DNA from: Clusia tigrina
Lineage: Eukaryota > Arthropoda > Insecta > Diptera > Clusiidae
Assembly (NCBI GenBank): GCA_920105625.2
Contig: OV050030.1
Coordinates: forward strand, 186,044,387-186,108,386
Length of the DNA stretch: 64,000 nt
Direction of reading: 5' to 3'
Position 1 is the stretch's first letter; each line of letters opens with the position of its first letter. Under the pieces are notes generated by a model. That model made no database searches, had not been told where the DNA came from, and saw only the letters and a program-made list of their open reading frames with translations. A program made the position numbers and the translations under genes. Shown in pieces: positions 9,571-20,949 of the stretch.

Positions 9571-11708
9571 TATATTAGATTGTTGTCGTTGAATTTTTTT
9601 TATGTGTGACCGCTTTGCCGTTCCCCATACTTGGAAACCGTGTGTCCAAATTAGCTTTATAATTTATAACACACTTGTATAACAGCAACTTGTTGTTAAT
9701 TGTGAGTTTAGATAGCTTACCAATATAGTTGGCTAAATGTTTCTTTTATTGTTTTCATTTTTTGTTTGATATAGTAGGGCCAATTTAACTTTGAGTCCAT
9801 GTGTATACCAAGGTATTTAGTAGTAGACACTATTTTAATATCTTTATTGTTTATTTTAATAGGTATTGAGTTAAATTTTGATTTAGTTATAAACATTATT
9901 TGTACAGTCTTATCTTCATTAGCACCATTTACCAAACCATTCCTTAATATTATCTGTGTATATCTGCAGTGTATAACTACAGTCGCAGTATTTAAATTTT
10001 TGTGAGATGGTAATAGGATTGTGTCGCAAAGGTAGCAATTGTGGTATTCAGTTCTTTTGGAAGTGGTATATCTGAGGTAAATATGACATATAGCAGTGGT
10101 CCTAAAAAACTCCCTTGAGGAACTCCCAGCTGTTGTAAGATGAATAGACGAACACTCTTCATTATATTTGACGTAAAAGTAACGATCACTAAGATAACTT
10201 TCAACAATCAAATAGTAGTCAAGTGGCAGCATTGTCTTCAGATTATGCAGCAGTATAGCATACAACTTTGTCAAATGCTTTTACATCGTCCAAGAATACA
10301 GTAACGCAGTACCGCTTATATTCTATGTCTGTTTCAATTGTGTTTGTTATACGGTGTATCTGTGGAATCGTTGAATGTCGTTTTCTGAAGCCGAATTGAT
10401 GATTTGGTATAATGTGTTTATTGTCAAGTATCTGGCTAATTCTATCATGTAATAGTTTTTCAGCAGCTTTAGAAATTATGGGAAGTAGGCTAATTGGTAT
10501 ATACGTCATTTGATAGGAGTTTTTTTAAAGTATTTAGCCAATGTTGTTGCTTTTTCTTCATTGGTAGAAGCCCATTTGTAATCATCTTTCCGTAGTGGTG
10601 GCTGATACCTTATCTGAGTTTTTAATTTCTTTTTGCATTTTCATAATGAGTAGCTAGTATCCTGGGTAGGCGTCAAGTTTTTTAGGTAATTTTCAACTTC
10701 TATATTTTGTCTTTTAGTTAATATTTTCTTGAGTTTTTTCCAGGCTATATTTAAATTGTGTTTATCCTCAGGCGATCTAGTTAGCTGCCACCTCTATATC
10801 AGCTTTCTCTTCTCAATAATTTGCTTTCTTATGAAAATATCCGTTGTAGGTTTATTTCTTCTAAATTTATGCTGTTGGGTTGATTTGAGTCCTGCGTCTA
10901 GGACCACATCGTTGAAGTGAATAATGGCACGTTCAATGTCTAATTGTGTTTTCAGTGTGATCAGTTGATTTTCAATATGCTCTCTATACTAAATCCAGTT
11001 TGTTTTGTGGTTAAAAATCTTAGCTATTGGTTCTATGGGTTTGATGTCAGTTGTGTAGTCAAGTATTATCGGAGAGTGGTCTGAAGAAAGTTCAAAACAA
11101 GCTTTAATTTTTAATTGGTTACACTTTATGTTTTTTGCTATGCTGAAGTCGATTAGATCTGGTATCTTCTTCCTATCTGTTGGCCAGTATGTGGGTTCAC
11201 CTGAGCTTAAAAATCTGCAGTTATTTTTGTTTATAGCATTAATCAGATTTCGTCCTTTTTTATTGGTTAGCCTAGATCCCCAGTCAGTGTTTTTTGCATT
11301 CAGATTTCCAGCTGCAATGAATCTTACGCCAAGCGTCTTTATGTAGTCATCATATTGATCCGTCGTTATTAGGTGTCTGGGGGGACAGTAAACTGAGGAG
11401 ATAAGTATTGGCCCACTTGTATTCTCAATTTGCACAGTAGTGGATTAAATATGAGGTGTTGCATATGGTTGCCTTTCATTATGTGTTAATAGTGAATTTA
11501 TTATGATAGCTGTCCTACCACGAGCCTTACCATTAAGATGATCTGTCACATAAATTTTATATTCAGTAAATACTAAATAGTTTTTGTTCGTAAAATGTGT
11601 TTCTGAAACTAGTCAATTTTCTTGTCAGACAAAAATTGCTTCAGCTCAAGATAATGTTTTGTTACGCCAATCCAAGCTACAATTTTTCAAACTATTACTT
11701 TTGTCCAT
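9571..11708 (-). pseudogene. J2 ORF2 in U1: endonuclease and RT, multiply broken
   Basis: ORF2 begins at the ATG at 11708 (MDKSNSLK), overlapping the ORF1 end. The WNANGL block is lost to frame damage, but LVSETHFTNKN near 11600 and the 148-codon endonuclease piece (10989-11435) are clear (SVYCPPRHL, SSDHSPIIL). The catalytic GDFNA is changed to GNLNA. After the linker (WASTNEEKATTLAKYLKK near 10560) a gap removes the RT fingers, and coding resumes at PISLLPIISKAAEKLLHD. FGFRKRHSTIPQIHRI and GVPQGSFLGPLLYVIF follow. The frame breaks exactly at FADD (TFATQS in one frame, CDTILLPS in the other). Confidence 0.88.
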
Positions 11709-12412
11709 TTAAGCTTTTTAGTAACATTGTAATGATATTCATCATATTAGTCATTTCACCATGTCTTTAAGTTCAATAATATCACTATGGTTTGAATTAT
11801 TTGTATTTTGTTCAGTTTTATTTGGATTTGATGACCCTGCAATTTCGGCATAGCTTACGTCTGGTTTAACTGCTGATCCATCCATATTTTTGGTCTCTAG
11901 TAATAATGGATCCTTTCTGCGTAAAGATGGAAACGTTTGAATTTTTATGGCTTTGTTTATTTCACAGCCTTTGTAGTTTGCAGTATGATTTCCGCCACAT
12001 AGGGCACATTTAATTTCAGCTGCGTTGGTTATTTTTTGTTGGCATTCACTTGTTAGATGCTTTCCAGCGCATTTCACACATACTGGATCCCTTGTACAGT
12101 AGTTTTTGTCTGACCGTATTTTTGGCATTTAGTGCATTGCGCGACTTCTCGTTAATGATGCGGTGCCTCAAAAGCTACTCTGTAATGCATTAATTTGTTA
12201 ATGTTGTAAATATCCTTATTGTTAGTATTTGTTTCTAATTCTATGCTAAACAGTGGTAGCGGTTTTTTTGTTGTCCGTTGAGTTATGTTAGTTATGTTTA
12301 AAACTTTGTGACCGTGTTCGCCAAGCCCATTTTTAATTTCTTTTTGGCCGCAGAGGGGTGCATGAAGAATCACCCCTTTCATTTTTGTTGTCTCTTTCAA
12401 CTTATAACTCAT
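11695..12412 (-). pseudogene. J2 ORF1 in U1: PRE_C2HC-like region plus CCHC knuckles
   Basis: The 12152-12412 piece has KGVILHAPLCGQKEIKNGL and LPLFSIELETNTNNKDIYNI, resembling the PRE_C2HC region of Jockey ORF1, a nucleic-acid chaperone. After a frame change at about 12140, 11751-12128 has knuckles CVKCAGKHLTSEC and CALCGGNHTANYKGC. A second change before MTNMMNIITMLLKSLNGQK moves the tail out of frame. The stop overlaps the ORF2 start (ATGGACAAAAGTAA). The N-terminal portion is absent. Confidence 0.85.
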
Positions 12413-12876
12413 ATATATAACAGTTCCTTTGTTTGTTTGAATCTTTCTTTCTCACTTTAATTAAATTATAAATTTGTTATTATAAGTGTTTAGTTCATCT
12501 AAACAGATCTAGACACTGAATTGATAACTTGCAATTTCTTTTAAACGTATCTATTATGTCCTCAATTGATTCATTCCACAATAACACCCATTTAGTTCTT
12601 CATTATTAATAGTCTTTATTTCATTATTAATTAATATTACAAATATCAAAAGAATGTCTGTATCAATACCATATAAAAGCAAAAGTAAAGTGATCTGCAT
12701 AAAAGCTAGAGATGTGTAACCCACAAGAAATGTCAACTCGTGGCTACTCAAGTACTAGATACTCGTTAATCATATACGTATACATTAATCATATCGTTAA
12801 TCATATACGTATACATTAAGGTAGTTACTATAAACAAATAGAGTTATAATAGTTCTCCCACGCTAATTGGGTAGCT
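12413..12876 (-). other. gypsy 3' non-coding region with probable 3' LTR (U1)
   Basis: On the minus strand this follows the integrase stop. GTGGGAGAAC at about 12860 is a candidate polypurine tract. An AATAAA signal lies near 12620. LTR ends cannot be fixed because there is no 5' LTR to compare. U1 and U2 carry a 31-bp tandem duplication (gttaatcatatacgtatacat at 12765 and 12796) that U3-U10 lack. The region ends against J2 ORF1, so gypsy probably inserted into J2 ORF1. Confidence 0.55.
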
Positions 12877-13948
12877 TCAGGCATCTGACACATAACTATC
12901 TAGATAGGCTGGTGTACGACGTATTCGAGAAGTCCTTCGAGGTAGTTGTTGTTGTTCAGCCGGAACTGTTGTGTTTTGTTCTTCAGTGTCCGCATTTTCA
13001 TAATTTCCTACGTTGACTGGAATTTTAATTAAATCTTGAAGATCGTATCTAGGAACTATCGGGTTTGGATTCTGTTGTATTTGTTCTTCATGTTCTGGAC
13101 TTGTTTGTTGTTGAATCATGCTTGACCGAAGTTGATTAATATGACGTTTAACTGTATAACCATCATCCAATTTGACTAGATAATGGAGATGACCCAATTT
13201 CTTGATGATTGTTCCCAACTTCCATAAATTTTTATTGTTTGTGTAATATCGAGCTTGAAATCTCTCTCCCTCACGTAATTGACGAGCCTTACAAAAAATC
13301 TCCAGAACCTTGATTATGAATTTGAGGAGGTCTCAGCGCATCTAGCTGGATACGGATTTGTCTGTTTAAGTATTGCTCCGATGGCGTTTTTCCATTTGCA
13401 AGTGGCGTTGCCCGGTAACGAAAAAGTATTTCTCTTACTTTCTCACGTAAAGAACGACGGTCATCTAGCATTGATTTAAGTCGATGTTTTAAAGTTTGAA
13501 CATTACGTTCGGCAAGACCGTTCGTAGCTGGATGCCCGGGTGCAATAAACTTCTGAAAAATAACACGACGTGTACAAAATGATTGAAATTTATCACTGGT
13601 AAATATTGTGGCGTTGTCGGATACAATTACGACTGGATAACCATGTCTAGCAAATAAATCTAGTAACATCTCTATTGTAGTAGTAGAAGATGGAGAAGAA
13701 GGAGTTATACCAATTTCAGCCCACTTGGATTTAGCGTCCATCACAACCAGATAATAATGGCCTTGAAAAATACCCGCATAATCGATGTGGATTCGTTGCC
13801 AGTTGTGTTGTGGTTCCTCCCAAGAGTGTAGTGTAGCCTTGGGGGGACTTGACCTCACATTACCACAAGATGAACACTCTTTTACTAGACGTTCAATATC
13901 TTTATCAATTGATTTCCAATACACGTACCTGCGAGCTAATTGTTTCAT
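12877..13948 (-). pseudogene. gypsy integrase in U1, frameshifted
   Basis: Two pieces: 13289-13948 (219 codons) holds the zinc CSSC, HIDYAG (Asp), IVSDNAT (Asp) and GLAERN (Glu) in D,D35E spacing. 12877-13218 (113 codons) holds the C-terminal DNA-binding part (YLVKLDDGYTVKRHINQL). They are separated by ttacaaaaaatctcc, which gives GSGDFL and a stop where U3-U7 read GSGDLCKARQL. The HQTH half of the zinc domain lies just upstream in an open extension to about 14035. NGLAERNVQTLKHRL is Mag-like. Confidence 0.88.
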
Positions 13949-14530
13949 TTTTGAAATATGTGTTTGGTGAAGTTCTGCTAAAACTGTCTGTTGTAAAGTA
14001 GTCGGTACTACTACACGTTGACCTCGAAAAATGATTCCATTGTTTTATTGTTATTAACATGGTGTCTTCCACTCGATTATTTTTAAGATTTTGTAGAATT
14101 GTTGACAGTTGTTGATCTTTTTGCGTTTCCGCTTGAAGAGTTTTAAAATTTAAATTTAACGTTAAAATTTGATGTATCGATGATTCACAGATATGATTAA
14201 CTTCTTCGTTTATAGCAGAATCTATTAAATTTGACGTTTTTACTGGAGCTCGAGACAAACAGTCAGCATTAACATTTTCGATGCCTTTCTTGTAGACAAC
14301 TTTATAATCGAAACGAATGAAAGAAATGCTGCATATCTCTGAAGACGTGAAAAGGTCATTTGTGGTAACTTTGCACTTTGATGGAAAATTCGAACTAAAG
14401 GTTGATTATCCGTTATAAGTGTAAATTGTTTTCCATATAAATATTGATAAAAATGATCCACTGAAAATACGATAGCCAATGCTTCACGATCAATTTGAGA
14501 ATAATTCTTCTCAGCTTCCGTAAGCGATCT
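13949..14530 (-). pseudogene. gypsy RNase H and linker in U1, frameshifted
   Basis: 14240-14479 encodes the RNase H core (AIVFSVDHFYQYLYGKQF, ITDNQPLVRIF). The following GIENVNADCLSRAPVK is in a different frame (13905-14258), the change falling at about 14315 within FLSFVSI/FDYKVVY. Another change at about 14045 separates this linker from integrase. In addition the TGA at about 14528-14530 cuts it from RT. The same breaks occur in U2-U7. Confidence 0.85.
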
Positions 14531-15664
14531 TCAAGCAAATGAAATTGGACGTTCTTGATCATCTACGATGTGAGACAACACTCCCGCAATTCCAGTTGGA
14601 CTAGCGTCACAAGCTAATTGTAGTGGGTATTTTGGATCATAAGGTACAATTACACGATCACTAGCTATTTCTTTTTTAATATTTTTGAAAGCTGCATCGC
14701 ATTGTACATTCCAATTAAATTTTGAATTTTTCTTGATGAGATTACGTAGAGGTGATGTAATTGTTGAACAATTTCGAATAAACCTTGAATAGTATGTAAC
14801 CATTCCTAAAAATCTTCTTACATCATCCGCTGATTTAAGCTTTGGAAGATCTAAGATAGCTGCTATTTTCTTTTTCGATTTTAAAATTTTATTATTTTTG
14901 ATGGTGTGACCCAGGAATTCAATTTCTTCTTGAAAAAAACTGCATTTATCTTTATTAAGATGTAAATCGTATTGTTGAAGACGTTGTAAACATTTCAATA
15001 AATTTTCTTTGCATTCTAATTTTGTTTCACCATGTATAATGATGTCATCAAAATACGCTTCCGTTTTTGGAACTTGTTGTAAAATTTGATTAATTATTCG
15101 ATTAAACTCCGAAGGTGCTGTTTTAATACCAAATGATAACCTATTCACCTTATACGTACCCCGATGCGTTGACATCGTTTGGATTTTACTTGAATCTTCA
15201 TCCACTGGTATGTGTAAATACGCTTTGTACAGATCCAATCTGCAAAAATATTTCGAATTACGTAAACAGTTAAAAATATCTTCAATTTTTCGTATTGGAC
15301 TATGGGCGTCCACGAGACGTTCGTTTACTCCTACTTTATAGTCAACACACAAGCGTATCCCTCCATCAGATTTTGGTATTACGACCAAGGGGGAACCCCA
15401 GTGACTGATTTCAGTTTTTGAAATTACACCTGCTGTTTCTAGTTGATCAAGTTCTTGGTTGACTTTTTCGATTAAAGCATAGGGTATTTCCCGTTCCCAG
15501 TTAAATATAGGCTTAGCCTCATTACGTAATTTAAGCAATATTGTATATTGCTTAACGCATCCAATTTTTGGTTGAAAAATATCTTGAAATTCGTCATTTA
15601 TTGAATTAGTAAAATTAGCATCACTTACGTTTTTTACTGAATACGTAGAGTTGATTTCGTTCAA
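14531..15664 (-). CDS. Ty3/Gypsy reverse transcriptase ORF in U1 (pol fragment)
   Basis: 377 codons. ISHWGSPLVVIPKSDGG opens the palm, RLDLYKAY has the first catalytic Asp (about 144), and TEAYFDDIIIHGE has the Asp pair (206-207). FLGHTIKNNKI and RRFLGMVTYYSRFI form the thumb and connection, and ACDASPTGIAGVLSH (Asp 353) starts RNase H. It ends at a TGA where U8 and U9 have TCA (Ser). Upstream in the same frame, 15665-15721 still encode the protease end (TTLLGRNWI), then the sequence enters MITE DNA. The start Met is only the first ATG; the natural protein is a longer polyprotein. Confidence 0.9.
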   Translation of the reverse strand: MNEINSTYSVKNVSDANFTNSINDEFQDIFQPKIGCVKQYTILLKLRNEAKPIFNWEREIPYALIEKVNQELDQLETAGVISKTEISHWGSPLVVIPKSDGGIRLCVDYKVGVNERLVDAHSPIRKIEDIFNCLRNSKYFCRLDLYKAYLHIPVDEDSSKIQTMSTHRGTYKVNRLSFGIKTAPSEFNRIINQILQQVPKTEAYFDDIIIHGETKLECKENLLKCLQRLQQYDLHLNKDKCSFFQEEIEFLGHTIKNNKILKSKKKIAAILDLPKLKSADDVRRFLGMVTYYSRFIRNCSTITSPLRNLIKKNSKFNWNVQCDAAFKNIKKEIASDRVIVPYDPKYPLQLACDASPTGIAGVLSHIVDDQERPISFA

Positions 15665-15721
15665 ATTGATTTGAAATTTTCGAATCCAATTGCGTCCAAG
15701 AAGTGTTGTATATTCCTCTGG

Positions 15722-15987
15722 AGCTATTAAATTAATAAAAACACTAAAATGAATGGAGACTGTGCATTTGCATTCTTTATAATAAAGGATTCACCCAGAA
15801 TTTCGGTTTCCTTCTTTTTTCCTCTTCATTGTATAAATAAAAAATTTTGTCAAGCGTGGGTACAGCGAACTAGATTGCTTGACGGCATTTTCAAAATGAC
15901 AATGCCATAACATCGCAATGCCCACCATTAAAATATTGCCAACCATTGCAATCAAATTTGACAGATGTTGCCCGTGGAGACGTAGGG
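15722..15987. mobile_element. right half of the MITE (U2)
   Basis: 266 bases matching 9302-9567, ending in the right inverted repeat and TAA. The left half is absent and replaced by gypsy protease sequence from U1. Confidence 0.85.
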
Positions 15988-15990
15988 TAA

Positions 15991-18127
15991 TATATTAGAT
16001 TGCTGTCGTTGAATTTTTTTTATGTGTGACCGCTTTGCCGTTCCCCATACTTGGAAACCGTGTGTCCAAATTAGCTTTATAATTTATAACACACTTGTAT
16101 AACAGCAACTTGTTGTTAATTGTGAGTTTAGATAGCTTACCAATATAGTTGGCTAAATGTTTCTTTTATTGTTTTCATTTTTTGTTTGATATGGTAGGGC
16201 CAATTTAACTTTGAGTCCATGTGTATACCAAGGTATTTAGTAGTAGACACTATTTTAATATCTTTTTTTTTATTTTAATAGGTATTGAGTTAAATTTTGT
16301 TTTAGTTATAAAAATTATTTGTACAGTATTATCTTCATTAGCACCATTTACCAAACCATTCCTTAATATTATCTGTGTATATCTGCAGTGTATAACTACA
16401 GTCGCAGTATTTAAATTTTTGCGAGATGGTAATAGGATTGTGTCGCAAAGGTAGCAATTGTGGTATTCAGTTCTTTTGGAAGTGGTATATCTGAGGTAAA
16501 TATGACATATAGCAGTGGTCCTAAAAAACTCCCTTGAGGAACTCCCAGCTGTTGTAAGATGAATAGACGAACACTCTTCATTATATTTGACGTAAAAGTA
16601 ACGATCGCTAAGATAACTTTCAACAATCAAATAGTAGTCAAGTGGCAGCATTGTCTTCAGATTATGCAGCAGTATGGCATAAAACTTTGTCAAATGCTTT
16701 TACATCGTCCAAGAATACAGCAACGCAGTACCGCTTATATTCTATGTCTGTTTCAATTGTGTTTGTTATACGGTGTATCTGTGGAATCGTTGAATGTCGT
16801 TTGCTGAAGCCGAATTGATGATTTGGTATAATGTGTTTATTGTCAAGTATCTGGCTAATTCTATCATGTAATAGTTTTTCAGCAGCTTTAGAAATTATGG
16901 GAAGTAGGCTAATTGGTATATACGTCATTTGATAGGAGTTTTTTTAAAGTATTTAGCCAATGTTGTTGCTTTTTCTTCATTGGTAGAAGCCCATTTGTAA
17001 TCATCTTTCCGTAGTGGTGGCTGATACCTTATCTGAGTTTTTAATTTCTTTTTGCATTTTCATAATGAGTAGCTAGTATCCTGGGTAGGCGTCAAGTTTT
17101 TTAGGTAATTTTCAACTTCTATATTTTGTCTTTTAGTTAATATTTTCTTGAGTTTTTTCCAGGCTATATTTAAATTGTGTTTATCCTCAGGCGATCTAGT
17201 TAGCTGCCACCTCTATATCAGCTTTCTCTTCTCAATAATTTGCTTTCTTATGAAAATATCCGTTGTAGGTTTATTTCTTCTAAATTTATGCTGTTGGGTT
17301 GATTTGAGTCCTGCGTCTAGGACCACATCGTTGAAGTGAATAATGGCACGTTCAATGTCTAATTGTGTTTTCAGTGTGATCAGTTGATTTTCAATATGCT
17401 CTCTATACTAAATCCAGTTTGTTTTGTGGTTAAAAATCTTAGCTATTGGTTCTATGGGTTTGATGTCAGTTGTGTAGTCAAGTATTATCGGAGAGTGGTC
17501 TGAAGAAAGTTCAAAACAAGCTTTAATTTTTAATTGGTTACACTTTATGTTTTTTGCTATGCTGAAGTCGATTAGATCTGGTATCTTCTTCCTATCTGTT
17601 GGCCAGTATGTGGGTTCACCTGAGCTTAAAAATCTGCAGTTATTTTTGTTTATAGCATTAATCAGATTTCGTCCTTTTTTATTGGTTAGCCTAGATCCCC
17701 AGTCAGTGTTTTTTGCATTCAGATTTCCAGCTGCAATGAATCTTACGCCAAGCGTCTTTATGTAGTCATCATATTGATCCGTCGTTATTAGGTGTCTGGG
17801 GGGACAGTAAACTGAGGAGATAAGTATTGGCCCACTTGTATTCTCAATTTGCACAGTAGTGGATTAAATATGAGGTGTTGCATATGGTTGCCTTTCATTA
17901 TGTGTTAATAGTGAATTTATTATGATAGCTGTCCTACCACGAGCCTTACCATTAAGATGATCTGTCACATAAATTTTATATTCAGTAAATACTAAATAGT
18001 TTTTGTTCGTAAAATGTGTTTCTGAAACTAGTCAATTTTCTTGTCAGACAAAAATTGCTTCAGCTCAAGATAATGTTTTGTTACGCCAATCCAAGCTACA
18101 ATTTTTCAAACTATTACTTTTGTCCAT
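15991..18127 (-). pseudogene. J2 ORF2 remnant in U2, with endonuclease
   Basis: Same breaks as in U1. The endonuclease piece at 17408-17854 is identical in protein to U1, including GNLNA. In the RT part Leu4 of the TKLYAILLHNL segment is Phe. The plus-strand T run at 16261-16271 shifts the C-terminal RT piece early, leaving 147 codons (16250-16693) instead of 185. Confidence 0.85.
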
Positions 18128-18831
18128 TTAAGCTTTTTAGTAACATTGTAATGATATTCATCATATTAGTCATTTCACCATGTCTTTAAGTTCAATAATA
18201 TCACTATGGTTTGAATTATTTGTATTTTGTTCAGTTTTATTTGGATTTGATGACCCTGCAATTTCGGCATAGCTTACGTCTGGTTTAACTGCTGATCCAT
18301 CCATATTTTTGGTCTCTAGTAATAATGGATCCTTTCTGCGTAAAGATGGAAACGTTTGAATTTTTATGGCTTTGTTTATTTCACAGCCTTTGTAGTTTGC
18401 AGTATGATTTCCGCCACATAGGGCACATTTAATTTCAGCTGCGTTGGTTATTTTTTGTTGGCATTCACTTGTTAGATGCTTTCCAGCGCATTTCACACAT
18501 ACTGGATCCCTTGTACAGTAGTTTTTGTCTGTCCGTATTTTTGGCATTTAGTGCATTGCGCGACTTCTCGTTAATGATGCGGTGCCTCAAAAGCTACTCT
18601 GTAATGCATTAATTTGTTAATGTTGTAAATATCCTTATTGTTAGTATTTGTTTCTAATTCTATGCTAAACAGTGGTAGCGGTTTTTTTGTTGTCCGTTGA
18701 GTTATGTTAGTTATGTTTAAAACTTTGTGACCGTGTTCGCCAAGCCCATTTTTAATTTCTTTTTGGCCGCAGAGGGGTGCATGAAGAATCACCCCTTTCA
18801 TTTTTGTTGTCTCTTTCAACTTATAACTCAT
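18114..18831 (-). pseudogene. J2 ORF1 remnant in U2
   Basis: Knuckle piece 18170-18547 and PRE_C2HC-like piece 18571-18831, as in U1, except MPKIRT instead of MPKIRS at the start of the knuckle piece, a variant shared only with U3. Confidence 0.83.
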
Positions 18832-19295
18832 ATATATAACAGTTCCTTTGTTTGTTTGAATCTTTCTTTCTCACTTTAATTAAATTATAAATTTGTTATT
18901 ATAAGTGTTTAGTTCATCTAAACAGATCTAGACACTGAATTGATAACTTGCAATTTCTTTTAAACGTATCTATTATGTCCTCAATTGATTCATTCCACAA
19001 TAACACCCATTTAGTTCTTCATTATTAATAGTCTTTATTTCATTATTAATTAATATTACAAATATCAAAAGAATGTCTGTATCAATACCATATAAAAGCA
19101 AAAGTAAAGTGATCTGCATAAAAGCTAGAGATGTGTAACCCACAAGAAATGTCAACTCGTGGCTACTCAAGTACTAGATACTCGTTAATCATATACGTAT
19201 ACATTAATCATATCGTTAATCATATACGTATACATTAAGGTAGTTACTATAAACAAATAGAGTTATAATAGTTCTCCCACGCTAATTGGGCAGCT
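18832..19295 (-). other. gypsy 3' non-coding region with probable LTR (U2)
   Basis: Keeps the 31-bp duplication seen in U1 (copies at about 19184 and 19215). No gene is seen; the 65-codon frame 18973-19170 has no recognisable domain. Confidence 0.55.
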
Positions 19296-20367
19296 TCAGG
19301 CATCTGACACATAACTATCTAGATAGGCTGGTGTACGACGTATTCGAGAAGTCCTTCGAGGTAGTTGTTGTTGTTCAGCCGGAACTGTTGTGTTTTGTTC
19401 TTCAGTGTCCGCATTTTCATAATTTCCTACGTTGACTGGAATTTTAATTAAATCTTGAAGATCGTATCTAGGAACTATCGGGTTTGGATTCTGTTGTATT
19501 TGTTCTTCATGTTCTGGACTTGTTTGTTGTTGAATCATGCTTGACCGAAGTTGATTAATATGACGTTTAACTGTATAACCATCATCCAATTTGACTAGAT
19601 AATGGAGATGACCCAATTTCTTGATGATTGTTCCCAACTTCCATAAATTTTTATTGTTTGTGTAATATCGAGCTTGAAATCTCTCTCCCTCACGTAATTG
19701 ACGAGCCTTACAAAAAATCTCCAGAACCTTGATTATGAATTTGAGGAGGTCTCAGCGCATCTAGCTGGATACGGATTTGTCTGTTTAAGTATTGCTCCGA
19801 TGGCGTTTTTCCATTTGCAAGTGGCGTTGCCCGGTAACGAAAAAGTATTTCTCTTACTTTCTCACGTAAAGAACGACGGTCATCTAGCATTGATTTAAGT
19901 CGATGTTTTAAAGTTTGAACATTACGTTCGGCAAGACCGTTCGTAGCTGGATGCCCGGGTGCAATAAACTTCTGAAAAATAACACGACGTGTACAAAATG
20001 ATTGAAATTTATCACTGGTAAATATTGTGGCGTTGTCGGATACAATTACGACTGGATAACCATGTCTAGCAAATAAATCTAGTAACATCTCTATTGTAGT
20101 AGTAGAAGATGGAGAAGAAGGAGTTATACCAATTTCAGCCCACTTGGATTTAGCGTCCATCACAACCAGATAATAATGGCCTTGAAAAATACCCGCATAA
20201 TCGATGTGGATTCGTTGCCAGTTGTGTTGTGGTTCCTCCCAAGAGTGTAGTGTAGCCTTGGGGGGACTTGACCTCACATTACCACAAGATGAACACTCTT
20301 TTACTAGACGTTCAATATCTTTATCAATTGATTTCCAATACACGTACCTGCGAGCTAATTGTTTCAT
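19296..20367 (-). pseudogene. gypsy integrase in U2, frameshifted
   Basis: Pieces 19296-19637 and 19708-20367, with the same stop-generating insertion haplotype as U1 and the TSDKF variant (Lys for the Glu at residue 120 of the intact form). Confidence 0.87.
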
Positions 20368-20949
20368 TTTTGAAATATGTGTTTGGTGAAGTTCTGCTAA
20401 AACTGTCTGTTGTAAAGTAGTCGGTACTACTACACGTTGACCTCGAAAAATGATTCCATTGTTTTATTGTTATTAACATGGTGTCTTCCACTCGATTATT
20501 TTTAAGATTTTGTAGAATTGTTGACAGTTGTTGATCTTTTTGCGTTTCCGCTTGAAGAGTTTTAAAATTTAAATTTAACGTTAAAATTTGATGTATCGAT
20601 GATTCACAGATATGATTAACTTCTTCGTTTATAGCAGAATCTATTAAATTTGACGTTTTTACTGGAGCTCGAGACAAACAGTCAGCATTAACATTTTCGA
20701 TGCCTTTCTTGTAGACAACTTTATAATCGAAACGAATGAAAGAAATGCTGCATATCTCTGAAGACGTGAAAAAGTCATTTGTGGTAACTTTGCACTTTGA
20801 TGGAAAATTCGAACTAAAGGTTGATTATCCGTTATAAGTGTAAATTGTTTTCCATATAAATATTGATAAAAATGATCCACTGAAAATACGATAGCCAATG
20901 CTTCACGATCAATTTGAGAATAATTCTTCTCAGCTTCCGTAAGCGATCT
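20368..20949 (-). pseudogene. gypsy RNase H and linker in U2
   Basis: RNase H core 20659-20898 and linker 20324-20677 lie in different frames, with the TGA boundary to RT retained. Confidence 0.83.

Larger units (their letters stand above)
8730..12412 (-). mobile_element. Jockey-like non-LTR retrotransposon J2, 5' truncated, hosting a MITE
   Basis: Minus-strand order is ORF1 (PRE_C2HC-like region and knuckles), endonuclease, RT, C-terminal tail, A/T-rich 3' UTR. The N-terminal part of ORF1 is missing where the gypsy 3' end abuts it at about 12413. The RT is interrupted by the MITE at 9068-9567. This is the only copy in the window with the C-terminus; all later units start inside the MITE. 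Losses common to all units are the RT fingers, the FADD motif and the WNANGL block. Confidence 0.88.
9302..15721 (-). repeat. array unit U1, long type
   Basis: First unit, 6420 bp. It alone has acgctaaaatg near its start where U2-U10 have acactaaaatg, and ttttttcaagcg where the others have ttttgtcaagcg. This fits its being anchored on the original, unduplicated MITE. It keeps the full J2 endonuclease block and the 31-bp duplication in the gypsy 3' region. Confidence 0.93.

Noticed and set aside
12554..12751. 65-codon hydrophobic minus-strand frame in each unit (possible small membrane protein)
   Set aside because: It lies in the gypsy 3' non-coding/LTR region, is AT-rich, is lost in U8 by a small change, and has no recognisable domain.
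12780..12820. tatacgtata palindromes as a protein-binding operator
   Set aside because: Short AT-rich palindromes are expected in this composition; nothing supports a regulatory role.
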